43,488 nt of DNA from Vicinamibacterales bacterium (GTDB lineage Bacteria; Acidobacteriota; Vicinamibacteria; Vicinamibacterales; JAMQPK01): positions 1 to 43,488 of the forward strand of contig JAMQPK010000044.1 in the NCBI GenBank assembly GCA_023717525.1, read 5' to 3'. Under the pieces are notes generated by a model, which was not told the origin of the DNA, did not search any database, and saw only the letters and a list, made by a program, of their open reading frames with translations. Every line of letters starts with the position of its first letter. Positions within the stretch are counted from its first letter, which is position 1. The translations under genes and the position numbers were made by a program. This document shows, piece by piece, positions 33,212 to 40,796 of the stretch.

Positions 33212-34144
33212 ATGAGCGTGCAGGTGACCGATCGCGGCCTGAAGCCGGCTGATTCCGTGCTCGACCTCATCGGGAATACGCCGCTCATCCGGCTCCGCAA
33301 GTTCGAGGCTGGGCTGAGCGGGGTCGAGCTTTACGGGAAAGCGGAGTGGTTCAATCCTGGTGGGTCGGTGAAGGATCGGCCCGCCGCGAACATGGTGAGG
33401 GAAGGACTTCGCACGGGCGCGCTGCGTCCCGGGAAGACGCTCCTGGACGCAACGTCAGGCAACACGGGCATTGCCTACGCGATGATCGGCGCCAGGGAAG
33501 GGTTCCCCGTCAAATTGTGCGTGCCGTCGAATGTCACCATCGAACGTAAGCGGCTGCTTCACGCCTACGGCGCCGAGATGATCTTCACCGATCCGATGGA
33601 CGGTTCCGACGGCGCCATTCGCGAAGCGAGGCGTCAGGTGTCGGCGAACCCCGATCGTTATTTTTATCCCGATCAGTACAACAACGATGCGAACTGGGGC
33701 GCGCACTACAAGACGACCGGCCCCGAGATTCTTGCGCAAACCGGTGGGCGCATCACGCACTTCGTGTCGGGACTCGGCACGAGCGGCACGTTCATGGGCA
33801 CGGGACGCCGGTTGCGTGAAGTGAATCCGTCGATCAAGTTGATTTCGTTTCAGCCCGATTCGCCCTTGCACGGGCTCGAGGGGTTGAAGCACATGGAAAC
33901 GGCGATCGTGCCTGGGATCTACGATCCTGGCTTGGCGGACGCGGACATGCGGGTCAGCACCGAGGACGCCTACACGATGGTTCGCCGGCTTGCCCGCGAA
34001 GAGGGCCTGTTGGTGGGCATTTCGGGGGGAGCGGCTTTGGCGGCCGCGCTGAACGTGGCGAGAAACGCTCCGAATGCGGTGATCGTGACCATCTTTCCGG
34101 ACAGCGCCGACAAATACATGTCGGAGCGGTTCTGGCAACAATAA
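33212..34144 (+). CDS. cysM: Cysteine synthase, CysM type
   Basis: A 310-residue fold-type II PLP enzyme that replaces the leaving group of an activated serine with sulfur. VLDLIGNTPLIRL starts the family block, the PLP Lys is in NPGGSVKDRPA, the substrate loop is ATSGNTGIAYAM, and the pyridoxal phosphate cradle is VSGLGTSGTFMG and ISGGAALAAAL. It resembles CysM of actinobacteria, which uses O-phosphoserine and a thiocarboxylated CysO as sulfur donor. That use fits the following genes: JAMM protease, carrier-E1-rhodanese fusion and desulfurase. CysK-like use of free sulfide cannot be excluded. It is bracketed by inverted copies of a 25-base heptad-repeat segment. Confidence 0.88.
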   Translation: MSVQVTDRGLKPADSVLDLIGNTPLIRLRKFEAGLSGVELYGKAEWFNPGGSVKDRPAANMVREGLRTGALRPGKTLLDATSGNTGIAYAMIGAREGFPVKLCVPSNVTIERKRLLHAYGAEMIFTDPMDGSDGAIREARRQVSANPDRYFYPDQYNNDANWGAHYKTTGPEILAQTGGRITHFVSGLGTSGTFMGTGRRLREVNPSIKLISFQPDSPLHGLEGLKHMETAIVPGIYDPGLADADMRVSTEDAYTMVRRLAREEGLLVGISGGAALAAALNVARNAPNAVIVTIFPDSADKYMSERFWQQ

Positions 34145-34212
34145 GTCCTTGGTCCTTGGTCCTTTGTCCTTTGTCCCGGACCAAGAACGAAGGACCAGGG
34201 ACCAGGGACCTG
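34145..34212. repeat. CCTTGGT/CCTTTGT heptad hairpin between cysM and the JAMM gene
   Basis: The left arm GTCCTTGGTCCTTGGTCC (34145-34162) pairs with the right arm GGACCAGGGACCAGGGACC (34193-34211), with CCTTTGT words between. The 19-base GGTCCTTGGTCCTTTGTCC (34151-34169) recurs identically at 38428-38446. It lies inside a co-directional operon, so it might process or attenuate the transcript. Confidence 0.7.
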
Positions 34213-34229
34213 TTGAACCGGGAGTCGAG

Positions 34230-34643
34230 TTGGAGCATCTAAGTTTAGAGGGGGGGATAGCCGATGCGATCCGCGCGCATGGCGTCGAGACGTATCCGAA
34301 CGAGTGTTGCGGCGCGTTGATCGGCAGCGACGGCGTTGTCAGGCACGTGGCGCCGTTACCGAACACGACGGAGGAAGGGGCCAGGCGGCGGTTTTTGATC
34401 CGGCCGGCCGACTACAAGTTCGTTGAAGGGGAGGCGACGCGGCTGAACCAGGAGCTGCTCGGGTTCTATCATTCGCATCCCGATCACCCGGCGCGCCCGT
34501 CCCAGTACGATCTGGATCATGCGTTTCCGTTTTTCTGGTATGTGATTGTGTCTATTCAACAGGCCCAGCCCGAGAAGATGACAGTCTGGCAGCTGGCCGA
34601 CGATCGTTCGCAGTTCCGCGAAGCATCTCTGGCAGGTGTATAA
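34230..34643 (+). CDS. mec: JAMM/Mov34-type metalloprotease (Mec family)
   Basis: A 137-residue zinc protease of the JAB1/MPN family. The catalytic Glu is in TYPNECCGALIG and the JAMM signature is HSHPDHPARPSQYD (HxH, seven residues, S, two residues, D), complete. In actinobacteria Mec cleaves cysteine off the CysO carrier after CysM has added it. Here it would also have to free the carrier from its fusion. The start is TTG at 34230 (MEHLSLEGG), supported by GGGAG five bases upstream; a longer frame would only translate the repeat. It precedes the fusion gene by six bases and is clearly in the same operon. Confidence 0.83.
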   Translation: MEHLSLEGGIADAIRAHGVETYPNECCGALIGSDGVVRHVAPLPNTTEEGARRRFLIRPADYKFVEGEATRLNQELLGFYHSHPDHPARPSQYDLDHAFPFFWYVIVSIQQAQPEKMTVWQLADDRSQFREASLAGV

Positions 34644-34649
34644 GGCATC

Positions 34650-36101
34650 ATGGCGAACAAGATTCTGATTCCCACTCCGCTCCGGCCGTTCACCGGCAAG
34701 CAGGACGCCGTCGAAGTGGACGGTGCGACCATCGGCGAGCTGCTCGCCAACCTGACGACGAAGTACGAAGGGCTGAAGCCGCATCTTTACAACGAGCAGG
34801 GCAAGCTGCGCAGCTTCGTCAACGTCTACTTGAACGACGAAGACATCCGCTACCTCGAGAAAGAGAAGACGCCGGTGAAGGCGGGCGACACCATCAGCAT
34901 CATTCCATCGGTGGCGGGCGGTGCGCCCACGGGAACGGTTGAGGCAGCCGCGCTCACCAACGACGAGGTGAAGCGGTACTCGCGACATCTCATCATGCCG
35001 GAGGTCGGCGTCGAGGGGCAGCTGAAGCTGAAAGCGGGCAGTGTGCTCTGCATCGGCGCAGGCGGGCTCGGATCGCCCGCCGCGCTGTATCTGGCGGCGG
35101 CCGGCGTTGGTCGCATCGGTATCGTCGACTTCGATGTCGTCGATTTCAGCAACCTGCAGCGACAGGTCATCCATAGCACGCCCGATGTCGGGCGCTCGAA
35201 GCTCGCGTCCGCGAAGGATCGCCTGCTCGCGCTGAATCCGCTCATCGAGATCGACACCTACGAAACCGCGTTGTCGTCGAAGAACGCGCTCGACTTGTTC
35301 AAGCCGTACGACATCATCCTCGACGGCACCGACAATTTTCCCACGCGCTATCTGGTGAACGATGCGTGCGTCATTCTCGGCAAGCCGAACACCTACGGCA
35401 GCATCTTCCGGTTCGAAGGACAGGCTTCGGTCTTCGCCACCAAGAACGGGCCGTGCTATCGCTGCCTGTATCCAGAGCCACCGCCTCCTGGTCTTGTGCC
35501 GAGCTGCGCGGAAGGCGGCGTGCTCGGAGTGTTACCCGGCGTGATCGGCACGATTCAAGCAACCGAAGCCGTGAAGCTGATCATGGGCATCGGCGAGCCG
35601 CTCATCGGCCGCTTCCTGATTTACGACGCGCTCCGGATGAAATTCCGCGAGCTGAAGCTGAAGAAGGATCCCGATTGCCCGGTGTGCGGCACGCACCCGA
35701 CGGTGACCGAACTGATCGACTACGAGCAGTTTTGCGGGGTTGCGCCCGTATCGGAGCCTGCGATGAGCGCACAGGAAAGCAACGAAACCGAGATCGACGT
35801 CAGAGAGCTGAAGCGCAAGATGGACGCGAAGGAAGATTTCTACCTGCTCGATGTGCGCGAACCGAACGAGTTCAAAATCGGCCGGATTCCTGGATCGACG
35901 CTGATTCCGCTTGGCGAAATACCGCAGCGTTATCAGGAAATCCCGAAAGACAAGGAAATCGTCGTCCAGTGCAAGATGGGCGGCCGCAGCGCGAAGGCTG
36001 CGGCATTCCTTCGGCAGCAGGGGTTCAAGAGCGTGAAGAACCTGAAGGGCGGTATTCTCGACTGGTCCGACAAGATTGATCCGAGCGTTCCGAAGTATTA
36101 G
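34650..36101 (+). CDS. moeB: Sulfur carrier (CysO/MoaD-like) - MoeB-like E1 - rhodanese fusion
   Basis: A 483-residue, three-part protein. Residues 1-91 are a ubiquitin-fold sulfur carrier whose chain reaches the diagnostic Gly-Gly (IIPSVAGG, 90-91) but then runs on (APTGTVEAA). Residues from about 103 are an adenylating E1: LCIGAGGLGSPAALYLAAAG nucleotide loop, SNLQRQVIH, the catalytic Cys in PSCAEGGVLGVLPG near 286, and zinc CxxC pairs near 270 and 344. The end (about 380-483) is a rhodanese domain with its Cys in VVQCKMGGRSAKAA near 440. In separate-gene organisms these are CysO and MoeZ. The internal Gly-Gly means the carrier cannot be activated until cut, presumably by the adjacent JAMM protease. 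MoaD for molybdopterin is a less likely role given cysM. Confidence 0.85.
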   Translation: MANKILIPTPLRPFTGKQDAVEVDGATIGELLANLTTKYEGLKPHLYNEQGKLRSFVNVYLNDEDIRYLEKEKTPVKAGDTISIIPSVAGGAPTGTVEAAALTNDEVKRYSRHLIMPEVGVEGQLKLKAGSVLCIGAGGLGSPAALYLAAAGVGRIGIVDFDVVDFSNLQRQVIHSTPDVGRSKLASAKDRLLALNPLIEIDTYETALSSKNALDLFKPYDIILDGTDNFPTRYLVNDACVILGKPNTYGSIFRFEGQASVFATKNGPCYRCLYPEPPPPGLVPSCAEGGVLGVLPGVIGTIQATEAVKLIMGIGEPLIGRFLIYDALRMKFRELKLKKDPDCPVCGTHPTVTELIDYEQFCGVAPVSEPAMSAQESNETEIDVRELKRKMDAKEDFYLLDVREPNEFKIGRIPGSTLIPLGEIPQRYQEIPKDKEIVVQCKMGGRSAKAAAFLRQQGFKSVKNLKGGILDWSDKIDPSVPKY

Positions 36102-36124
36102 ACTGTAAGTACCGAGTATTCAAT

Positions 36125-36580
36125 ATGTTGAGGCTGTCGAAGAAGGCCGATTACGCGCTGATCGCGATGAAACACCTGGCGCTCCGGCCGGAGCAGGCGG
36201 CGTCGAGTGCGCGCGAAATCGCCGAGCAGTACGACATCCCGATCGAGTTGATGGCGAAGGTCCTTCAACGCCTGGCGCGCGAGGGCCTGCTGGCGTCGCA
36301 CCAGGGCACGCGCGGCGGCTACCACCTGAGCCGTCCACCATCGGCGATTTCGCTGGCCGACGTCATCCAGGCCGTCGACGGACCCCTCACCGTGACCGCC
36401 TGTTCGACGGAAGAAGAAAACTGCGAGCAGTACTCCAAGTGCAGCGTGCGAGATCCGCTTTGGAAGATCCGCGAACGGATTCTCGTCGCGCTGCAGGGCT
36501 GTTCGATCACCGAGTTGGCGGCCGACACCAACGCGCCGGTGCCTGTGACGCTTACGCGGTCTGCAGTACTCCACACCTAA
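36125..36580 (+). CDS. Rrf2-family regulator with three cysteines (IscR-like)
   Basis: A 151-residue Rrf2 regulator. The N-terminal winged helix (MLRLSKKADYALIAMKHLAL, then EQYDIPIELMAKVLQRLA and GTRGGYHLSRPP) is typical. Three cysteines spaced C-x6-C-x5-C (ACSTEEENCEQYSKCSVRDPLW) sit where IscR binds its [2Fe-2S] cluster; the fourth IscR ligand, a His three residues after the third Cys, is Arg here. It therefore may sense iron-sulfur status and could regulate the sulfur module or the desulfurase that follows. A binding site cannot be named from the sequence. The start is ATG 36125. Confidence 0.85.
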   Translation: MLRLSKKADYALIAMKHLALRPEQAASSAREIAEQYDIPIELMAKVLQRLAREGLLASHQGTRGGYHLSRPPSAISLADVIQAVDGPLTVTACSTEEENCEQYSKCSVRDPLWKIRERILVALQGCSITELAADTNAPVPVTLTRSAVLHT

Positions 36581-36675
36581 GTCATCAGTAGTAAGTTATC
36601 AGTTCTCAGTAGGAACACTCGTCTCTCCTGAAAACTGAATACTGACAACTGACAACTGACAACTGAAAACTGACG
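36581..36675. repeat. CTGACAA heptad repeat upstream of the cysteine desulfurase
   Basis: A low-GC tandem stretch in which GTTATCAGTTCTCAGT words (36596-36611) face repeated CTGACAA words (36642-36667) as their reverse complement, giving a hairpin of imperfect pairs. It lies between the Rrf2 gene and the desulfurase gene. The words differ completely from those around cysM. Confidence 0.65.
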
Positions 36676-36682
36676 AGTCCAC

Positions 36683-37807
36683 ATGCCTCCCATCTACATG
36701 GATTCGCACGCCACGACCCCCGTGGATCCCCGTGTGCTCGAGGCCATGCTCCCGTTTTTCACCGAGCATTTCGGCAACGCATCGAGCCGCAATCATCCGT
36801 TTGGGTGGAAGGCAGGCAAGGCCGTCGAAACAGCACGGGAGCAGATCGCCCCGCTGATCGGCGCGCGCTTCCGCGACGTCGTCTTTACGAGCGGAGCCAC
36901 CGAATCGAACAATCTTGCGATTAAGGGGGCGGCGGCGCGCGCGCCTGAAGGACGCCGGCACGTGGTGACCCTTGCGACGGAGCATCGATCGGTGCTCGAT
37001 CCATGCCGGTCACTCGAACAGGGCGGGTTCCGCGTCACGTACCTCGGCGTTCGGCCGGATGGCCTCGTCGACCTCGGCGAGCTCGAGGCGGCGGTCACCG
37101 ACGGGACGCTGCTCGTGAGCGTAATGGCGGCCAACAACGAGATTGGCGTCCTGCAGCCGTTGAAAGAGATTGGACGCATCGCGAAATCTCGAGGTGCCCT
37201 GTTTCATTGCGATGCCGCGCAGGCGGCAGGGACTGTGCCGATTGACGCCCGCGCGCTGGAACTCGACCTTGTGTCATTGAGCGCGCACAAGATCTACGGG
37301 CCGAAGGGCGTCGGCGTGTTGTACGTGGCGAAAAACGTCCACCTCGAGCCGCTCGTCGATGGCGGCGGACACGAGCGCGGTTTCAGATCCGGCACGCTCG
37401 ACGTGCCAGGGATTGTCGGCTTTGGAGCGGCGGCGGAGATCTGCCGTCACACTTCTGCCGAGGAGACAAGACGCCTGCGTGCGCTGCGCGATCGGCTGTG
37501 GAATGGCTTGCGAAGCGATCGCGTTCATGCGAACGGATCGATGGAGCACCGGCTGCCGCAGAATCTGAACGTCCGCGTCGATGGCGCACACGGCGACGAA
37601 TTATTGAAATCGCTTGCCAGCGAGGTGGCGATTTCGTCTGGTGCGGCATGCGCAACGACGAGCGCGGAACCCTCGCATGTGTTGAAGGCGCTCGGGTTGA
37701 GCGACGCCCAGGCCCGGGCATCCCTCAGGTTCGGCCTTGGGCGACACAACACGGAGGCCGAAGTCGACAGGGTCATCGAGTTGGTGAGGTGTAGAGTGGG
37801 ATCATGA
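36683..37807 (+). CDS. Cysteine desulfurase, IscS/NifS class
   Basis: A 374-residue PLP enzyme releasing sulfur from cysteine as a persulfide. The start YMDSHATTPVDPRVLEAM matches family N-termini. TSGATESNNLAIKG and TLATEHRSVLDPC are in place, the PLP Lys is in SLSAHKIYGPKGVG, and the active Cys loop is SSGAACATTSAEPSHVL. The order with an IscR-like regulator and a rhodanese-E1-carrier fusion suggests it supplies the sulfur for the carrier, for iron-sulfur clusters, or both. IscU or other scaffold genes do not follow. Its stop overlaps an ATG that opens only a 25-codon frame. Confidence 0.9.
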   Translation: MPPIYMDSHATTPVDPRVLEAMLPFFTEHFGNASSRNHPFGWKAGKAVETAREQIAPLIGARFRDVVFTSGATESNNLAIKGAAARAPEGRRHVVTLATEHRSVLDPCRSLEQGGFRVTYLGVRPDGLVDLGELEAAVTDGTLLVSVMAANNEIGVLQPLKEIGRIAKSRGALFHCDAAQAAGTVPIDARALELDLVSLSAHKIYGPKGVGVLYVAKNVHLEPLVDGGGHERGFRSGTLDVPGIVGFGAAAEICRHTSAEETRRLRALRDRLWNGLRSDRVHANGSMEHRLPQNLNVRVDGAHGDELLKSLASEVAISSGAACATTSAEPSHVLKALGLSDAQARASLRFGLGRHNTEAEVDRVIELVRCRVGS

Positions 37808-37963
37808 AGTGGTTCGGGGTCGCGCTCGCGGACAGACCGGAGACGAAGACGTCCGGGTTTGAAGATTCAGGAAAGCATTGAGGTTGTCGTTGCTTCAGCG
37901 TCTCGCCGACAAGACTGCGAAGACCGACAGCAAGACGGCCGAATAGACTATCTTATTGGGCTG
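37808..37963 (+). other. Spacer with a tiny overlapping frame, no supported gene
   Basis: The desulfurase stop overlaps an ATG at 37804 (ATGA), opening a 25-codon frame (MKWFGVALADRPETK onwards) that ends at 37881. It overlaps a second short frame beginning with TTG at 37880 and ending in QRLADKTAKTDSKTAE. Neither matches a family I know. The run could be the eroded remains of one gene. A promoter for the next membrane protein is probably in the AT-richer end (TAGACTATCTTATTGG). Confidence 0.3.
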
Positions 37964-38422
37964 ATGCGGTCCTACTACATCGCAGCCGCCGCAGGCGTGC
38001 TGCTCATCGTCAGCGCGTTCCTTCCGTGGATGTCGGTCGGCGAGGAATCGGTTGGCGGCGTGCCCGATCCCGCAGGTCTCTGGATTCTTGGTCTTGGGGT
38101 CGTTGCCGTGCTGCTTGCCGGCCTCAGCATCTGGACGCGCAAGAATTCGCGTCACCCGCTTCTGCTGGTCGGCCTGACGTCGTTCGCCATCATGTTTCTC
38201 GGCTACCAGTGGATGTCGCGCGCGGTGCGCGATACCGCGTGGGCGCGCGCGCAGGCGCGTGCCATCGTTGAAGGAATTCCTGCCGCCGCGGTTCCCAAAA
38301 CAACCATCGGCTTCGGCATCTATCTCGGCCTTGTCGCCGCCGTCGTTCTCGTCGCATTCGGTTTGACGATCGTGATCAGAAAAGTGCCCAGCCCCTACGC
38401 CGTTCCTGATGACGATGACTAA
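37964..38422 (+). CDS. Four-helix membrane protein of unknown function
   Basis: A 152-residue integral membrane protein, starting at MRSYYIAAAAGVLLIVSAFL. Hydrophobic segments follow at LWILGLGVVAVLLAGLSIW, LLLVGLTSFAIMFLGYQW and FGIYLGLVAAVVLVAFGLTI. The C-terminus is acidic (PYAVPDDDD). A longer frame from 37859 adds a hydrophilic stretch without family support. There is no binding motif. The first loop (PWMSVGEESVGGVPDPAG) resembles periplasmic loops of DUF-type four-helix proteins. The sulfur module ends before it, and the two are not obviously related. Confidence 0.6.
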   Translation: MRSYYIAAAAGVLLIVSAFLPWMSVGEESVGGVPDPAGLWILGLGVVAVLLAGLSIWTRKNSRHPLLLVGLTSFAIMFLGYQWMSRAVRDTAWARAQARAIVEGIPAAAVPKTTIGFGIYLGLVAAVVLVAFGLTIVIRKVPSPYAVPDDDD

Positions 38423-38531
38423 CGAAAGGTCCTTGGTCCTTTGTCCCTTGTCCTTGGTCCCAGACCAACGACTAACGACTGAGACTCACGACTGGGACCA
38501 ACGACCAACGACTAAAGACTAACGACCAAAA
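38423..38531. repeat. Long mixed heptad repeat, CCTTGGT and ACGACTA words
   Basis: The first part has GGTCCTTGGTCCTTTGTCC (38428-38446), identical to the repeat after cysM. The second part, from about 38463, has ACCAACGACTAACGACTGAG and similar ACGACTA/ACGACCA words. The two parts contain partly complementary words (GGTCC and GGACC, TTGGTC and GACCAA), so it can fold. It separates the membrane protein from mqnD; no promoter box is clear. Confidence 0.7.
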
Positions 38532-38533
38532 GT

Positions 38534-39385
38534 ATGCTGATCACCGTTGCCCACAGCCCCGACTCCGACGACGCCTTCATGTTTTATGGCTTTGCCAGTG
38601 GAGGCGTCGAGACATACGGCATTCAAGTCGAGCACCTTCTCGCCGACATCGAGACGCTGAATCGAGCAGCGTTCGACGGCAAGTACGAAGTGACAGCCGT
38701 GTCCTTCCACGCCTACGCGCATCTCACGGACAAGTATCTTCTCCTGAGCCACGGCGCGAGCATGGGCGATAAGTACGGTCCTGTGGTCGTCGCCAAGGCC
38801 GACGGCCCTCGTACGCTCGAGAATGTGGTCGTCGCCGTTCCGGGGTTGCTGACCACCGCGTACCTTGCGTTGAAGCTGTTTGCGCCGAACGTCGAGGTGA
38901 AGGTCATGCCGTTCGATCAGATTCAGCAGGCGGTGCACGACGGAACGGTTGCCGCCGGCTTGTTGATTCACGAAGGGCAGTTGACGTACGAGAGCGAAGG
39001 TCTCCGTAAGATCGTCGATCTGGGCGAGTGGTGGGCCGAGAAGACCGGTGGGCTTCCGCTGCCGCTTGGCGGCAACGTGATTCGGCGGGATTTGGGGATG
39101 GACAACGTTGCGAAGATTTCCAGGATGCTGCACGACAGTATCGCCTACGCGCTGTCGCATCGCGAGGAAGCGCTCGACTACGCGATGCAGTACGGTCGAG
39201 GCCTGGATCGCAAGAAGGCGGATCGGTTCGTCGGGATGTATGTGAACGAGCTCACGCTGGACTACGGCGATCGCGGGCGCAAGGCCGTGCAGTTGCTGAT
39301 GGACGAGGCCTACGACAGACGCTTGATCCCGTCGAAAGTCCTTGTTGAGTGGGCACCGCTGGCCACCAGCGCGAGACGCGCGTGA
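38534..39385 (+). CDS. mqnD: 1,4-dihydroxy-6-naphthoate synthase (futalosine menaquinone pathway)
   Basis: A 283-residue MqnA/MqnD-family enzyme. The start, LITVAHSPDSDDAFMFYGF, and VSFHAYAHLTDKYLLLSHG match the fold. The MqnD-specific catalytic His block is LLIHEGQLTYESEGLRKI, then DLGEWWAEKTGGLPLPLGG. MqnD opens cyclic dehypoxanthine futalosine, a late step before the menaquinone ring is finished, so this organism probably uses the futalosine route. No other mqn gene is in the window except possibly the prenyl-flavin ubiX at the left edge, which can serve quinone decarboxylation. The last 76 bases overlap the convergent binding-protein gene. Confidence 0.87.
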   Translation: MLITVAHSPDSDDAFMFYGFASGGVETYGIQVEHLLADIETLNRAAFDGKYEVTAVSFHAYAHLTDKYLLLSHGASMGDKYGPVVVAKADGPRTLENVVVAVPGLLTTAYLALKLFAPNVEVKVMPFDQIQQAVHDGTVAAGLLIHEGQLTYESEGLRKIVDLGEWWAEKTGGLPLPLGGNVIRRDLGMDNVAKISRMLHDSIAYALSHREEALDYAMQYGRGLDRKKADRFVGMYVNELTLDYGDRGRKAVQLLMDEAYDRRLIPSKVLVEWAPLATSARRA

Positions 39386-40140
39386 ATCTGTCGTACCCCT
39401 TCGGTGAGCGCTGCCGGTCCTGGCTGCAGAATGTAGGTTGAAGGAATTTCGTAGATATGACCGTCGCGGACGGCGGCCACGCCACCCCATCCCGCACGCG
39501 ATGAAATAGTCGACGCCTTCATTTTCTTTCCGCACCACGACACCAGAATGGCCTCGGGGTTGCGCCGCGCGACCTCGTCGGCCTGAACGATGCGGTCTTT
39601 GCCCAGCCGCTTGTCATTCAACTCGGGAAATACTGGAACGCCTCCGGCTATGTCCACGAGTTCTTCAACCCATCGAATCCCGGAAATCAACGGATCCGGC
39701 CATTCCTCAAAGAACACCCGTGGTCGGCTGGGGAAGAGTCGAGCGGCGGCTCGAATGTCCTCAAGGCCCGCCTCAAGACTGGCGGCCAGAGCTTGCCCTT
39801 TTGCTTCGCAGCCGACGAGGCCGGCGAGCGTCCGGATCATTTGCAGAATCTCCGCGATCGACCGTTGGTTGAACGCGCAAACCGGCAGCCCGCGTCGAAT
39901 CAACTCGGAGGCGATATCGGCCTGAAGGTCTGAAAACGTCAGGATGAGGTCGGGCTCGAGCGCCTCGATCTTGTCGAAGCGGGCCGAGATGAACGACGAA
40001 ACCTTCGGCTTCCGTCTCGCCTCCGCAGGCCGAAGTGTATAACCGGAAATACCGACGACGCGGTCACCCTCGCCCAGCAAGTACAACGTCTCGGTTGTTT
40101 CTTCGGTCAGACAGACGATGCGCGAGGGATATCGACTCAC
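39310..40140 (-). CDS. BtuF-like substrate-binding protein without signal peptide
   Basis: A 276-residue COG0614-type protein: RIVCLTEETTETLYLLGEGD, VVGISGYTLRP, EALEPDLILTFSDLQ and IYEIPSTYILQPGPAALT. The chain starts directly with the folded part (MSRYPSRIVCLTE), so it lacks a signal peptide and should stay in the cytoplasm, unlike the BtuF of the same operon. The final stretch (ALVASGAHSTRTFDGIKRLS) extends past the normal end and overlaps mqnD by 76 bases tail to tail. It overlaps the DUF71 gene stop by ATGA. A cytosolic corrinoid-binding role is inference. Confidence 0.8.
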   Translation of the reverse strand: MSRYPSRIVCLTEETTETLYLLGEGDRVVGISGYTLRPAEARRKPKVSSFISARFDKIEALEPDLILTFSDLQADIASELIRRGLPVCAFNQRSIAEILQMIRTLAGLVGCEAKGQALAASLEAGLEDIRAAARLFPSRPRVFFEEWPDPLISGIRWVEELVDIAGGVPVFPELNDKRLGKDRIVQADEVARRNPEAILVSWCGKKMKASTISSRAGWGGVAAVRDGHIYEIPSTYILQPGPAALTEGVRQIHARLALVASGAHSTRTFDGIKRLS

Positions 40141-40796
40141 GCCGGAAGGATGTCCGCAAAGACGAAGCCATCGCGGTCGACGACCTCGCCAGGCATGACG
40201 GAAACCTGATGAGCGAACATCGGTCCGTCGTACGCGAACGAGTGAAACTCACCCCGTTCGCCGCACGGATCGATGCCGGACGGAAGGTCGGCCAGCAGCG
40301 TGCGGTCGAACTGGCGGCCCGCAAACGATCGATCGATGGTTTTCGGATTGACGCAGGTGAGCACGGCACGCAGGCCGCCGGCGATCATCTCGCCGGCCAA
40401 CCGATCCGTCGGGATTCCCCAGATCGGGAAAATCGGCGTCAGCCCGGTACCGGCCAGGCGATCTTCCCGGTAGCGCCGCACATCTTCTAGGAACAGGTCG
40501 CCGAACGCGACGTGCGTGAAGCCCTCGGCGACGGCTCTTGCGACCGCGACGCGCATGCGCGATTCGTAGTCCTCGTTCGAGCAGGGCCACGGCAGAGGAA
40601 CCGTCCACAAGGGGATGCCGGCGGCGCGAGCCTGCGCCTCGACCAGCGTTCGCCTGACGGCATGCATCGCCACGCGATCGAACGCCTCGTTCATCGTCGT
40701 CAAGAGCGCGCCAATTTCGATGCTGGTGTCCTGCTTCAGCACGTGCAGCATCCACGCGCTGTCCTTGCCTGAACTCCACGAGACGAGCGCTCTCAT
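40137..40796 (-). CDS. DUF71/COG2102-family PP-loop ATP pyrophosphatase (B12-associated subgroup)
   Basis: A 219-residue ATP-binding protein with the PP-loop VSWSSGKDSAWMLHVL, NEAFDRVAMHAVRRTLVEAQ, and the C-terminal EFHSFAYDGPMF block. Eukaryotic members (Dph6) amidate diphthine; bacteria do not make diphthamide. Comparative genomics has proposed a second subgroup for B12 salvage, and this gene is inside a btuCDF-type operon (ATGA overlaps both sides), which fits that subgroup. The reaction, perhaps an amidation or amide hydrolysis of a corrinoid precursor, is unproven. No signal peptide. Confidence 0.83.
   Translation of the reverse strand: MRALVSWSSGKDSAWMLHVLKQDTSIEIGALLTTMNEAFDRVAMHAVRRTLVEAQARAAGIPLWTVPLPWPCSNEDYESRMRVAVARAVAEGFTHVAFGDLFLEDVRRYREDRLAGTGLTPIFPIWGIPTDRLAGEMIAGGLRAVLTCVNPKTIDRSFAGRQFDRTLLADLPSGIDPCGERGEFHSFAYDGPMFAHQVSVMPGEVVDRDGFVFADILPA

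Noticed and set aside
34149..34229. A longer start for the JAMM protease within the repeat
   Set aside because: Those codons only translate the CCTTGGT repeat. The TTG at 34230 has GGGAG five bases upstream, and the fold starts there.
34230..36101. JAMM protease plus ubiquitin-like/E1 fusion as an anti-phage ubiquitin-like conjugation system
   Set aside because: There is no E2-like gene or separate effector, and the neighbours are cysM, an IscR-like regulator and a cysteine desulfurase, which fit sulfur transfer.
16868..38531. The spacer repeats as CRISPR arrays
   Set aside because: The repeat words are about seven bases, not 25-40, there are no evenly sized spacers, and no cas gene is nearby.
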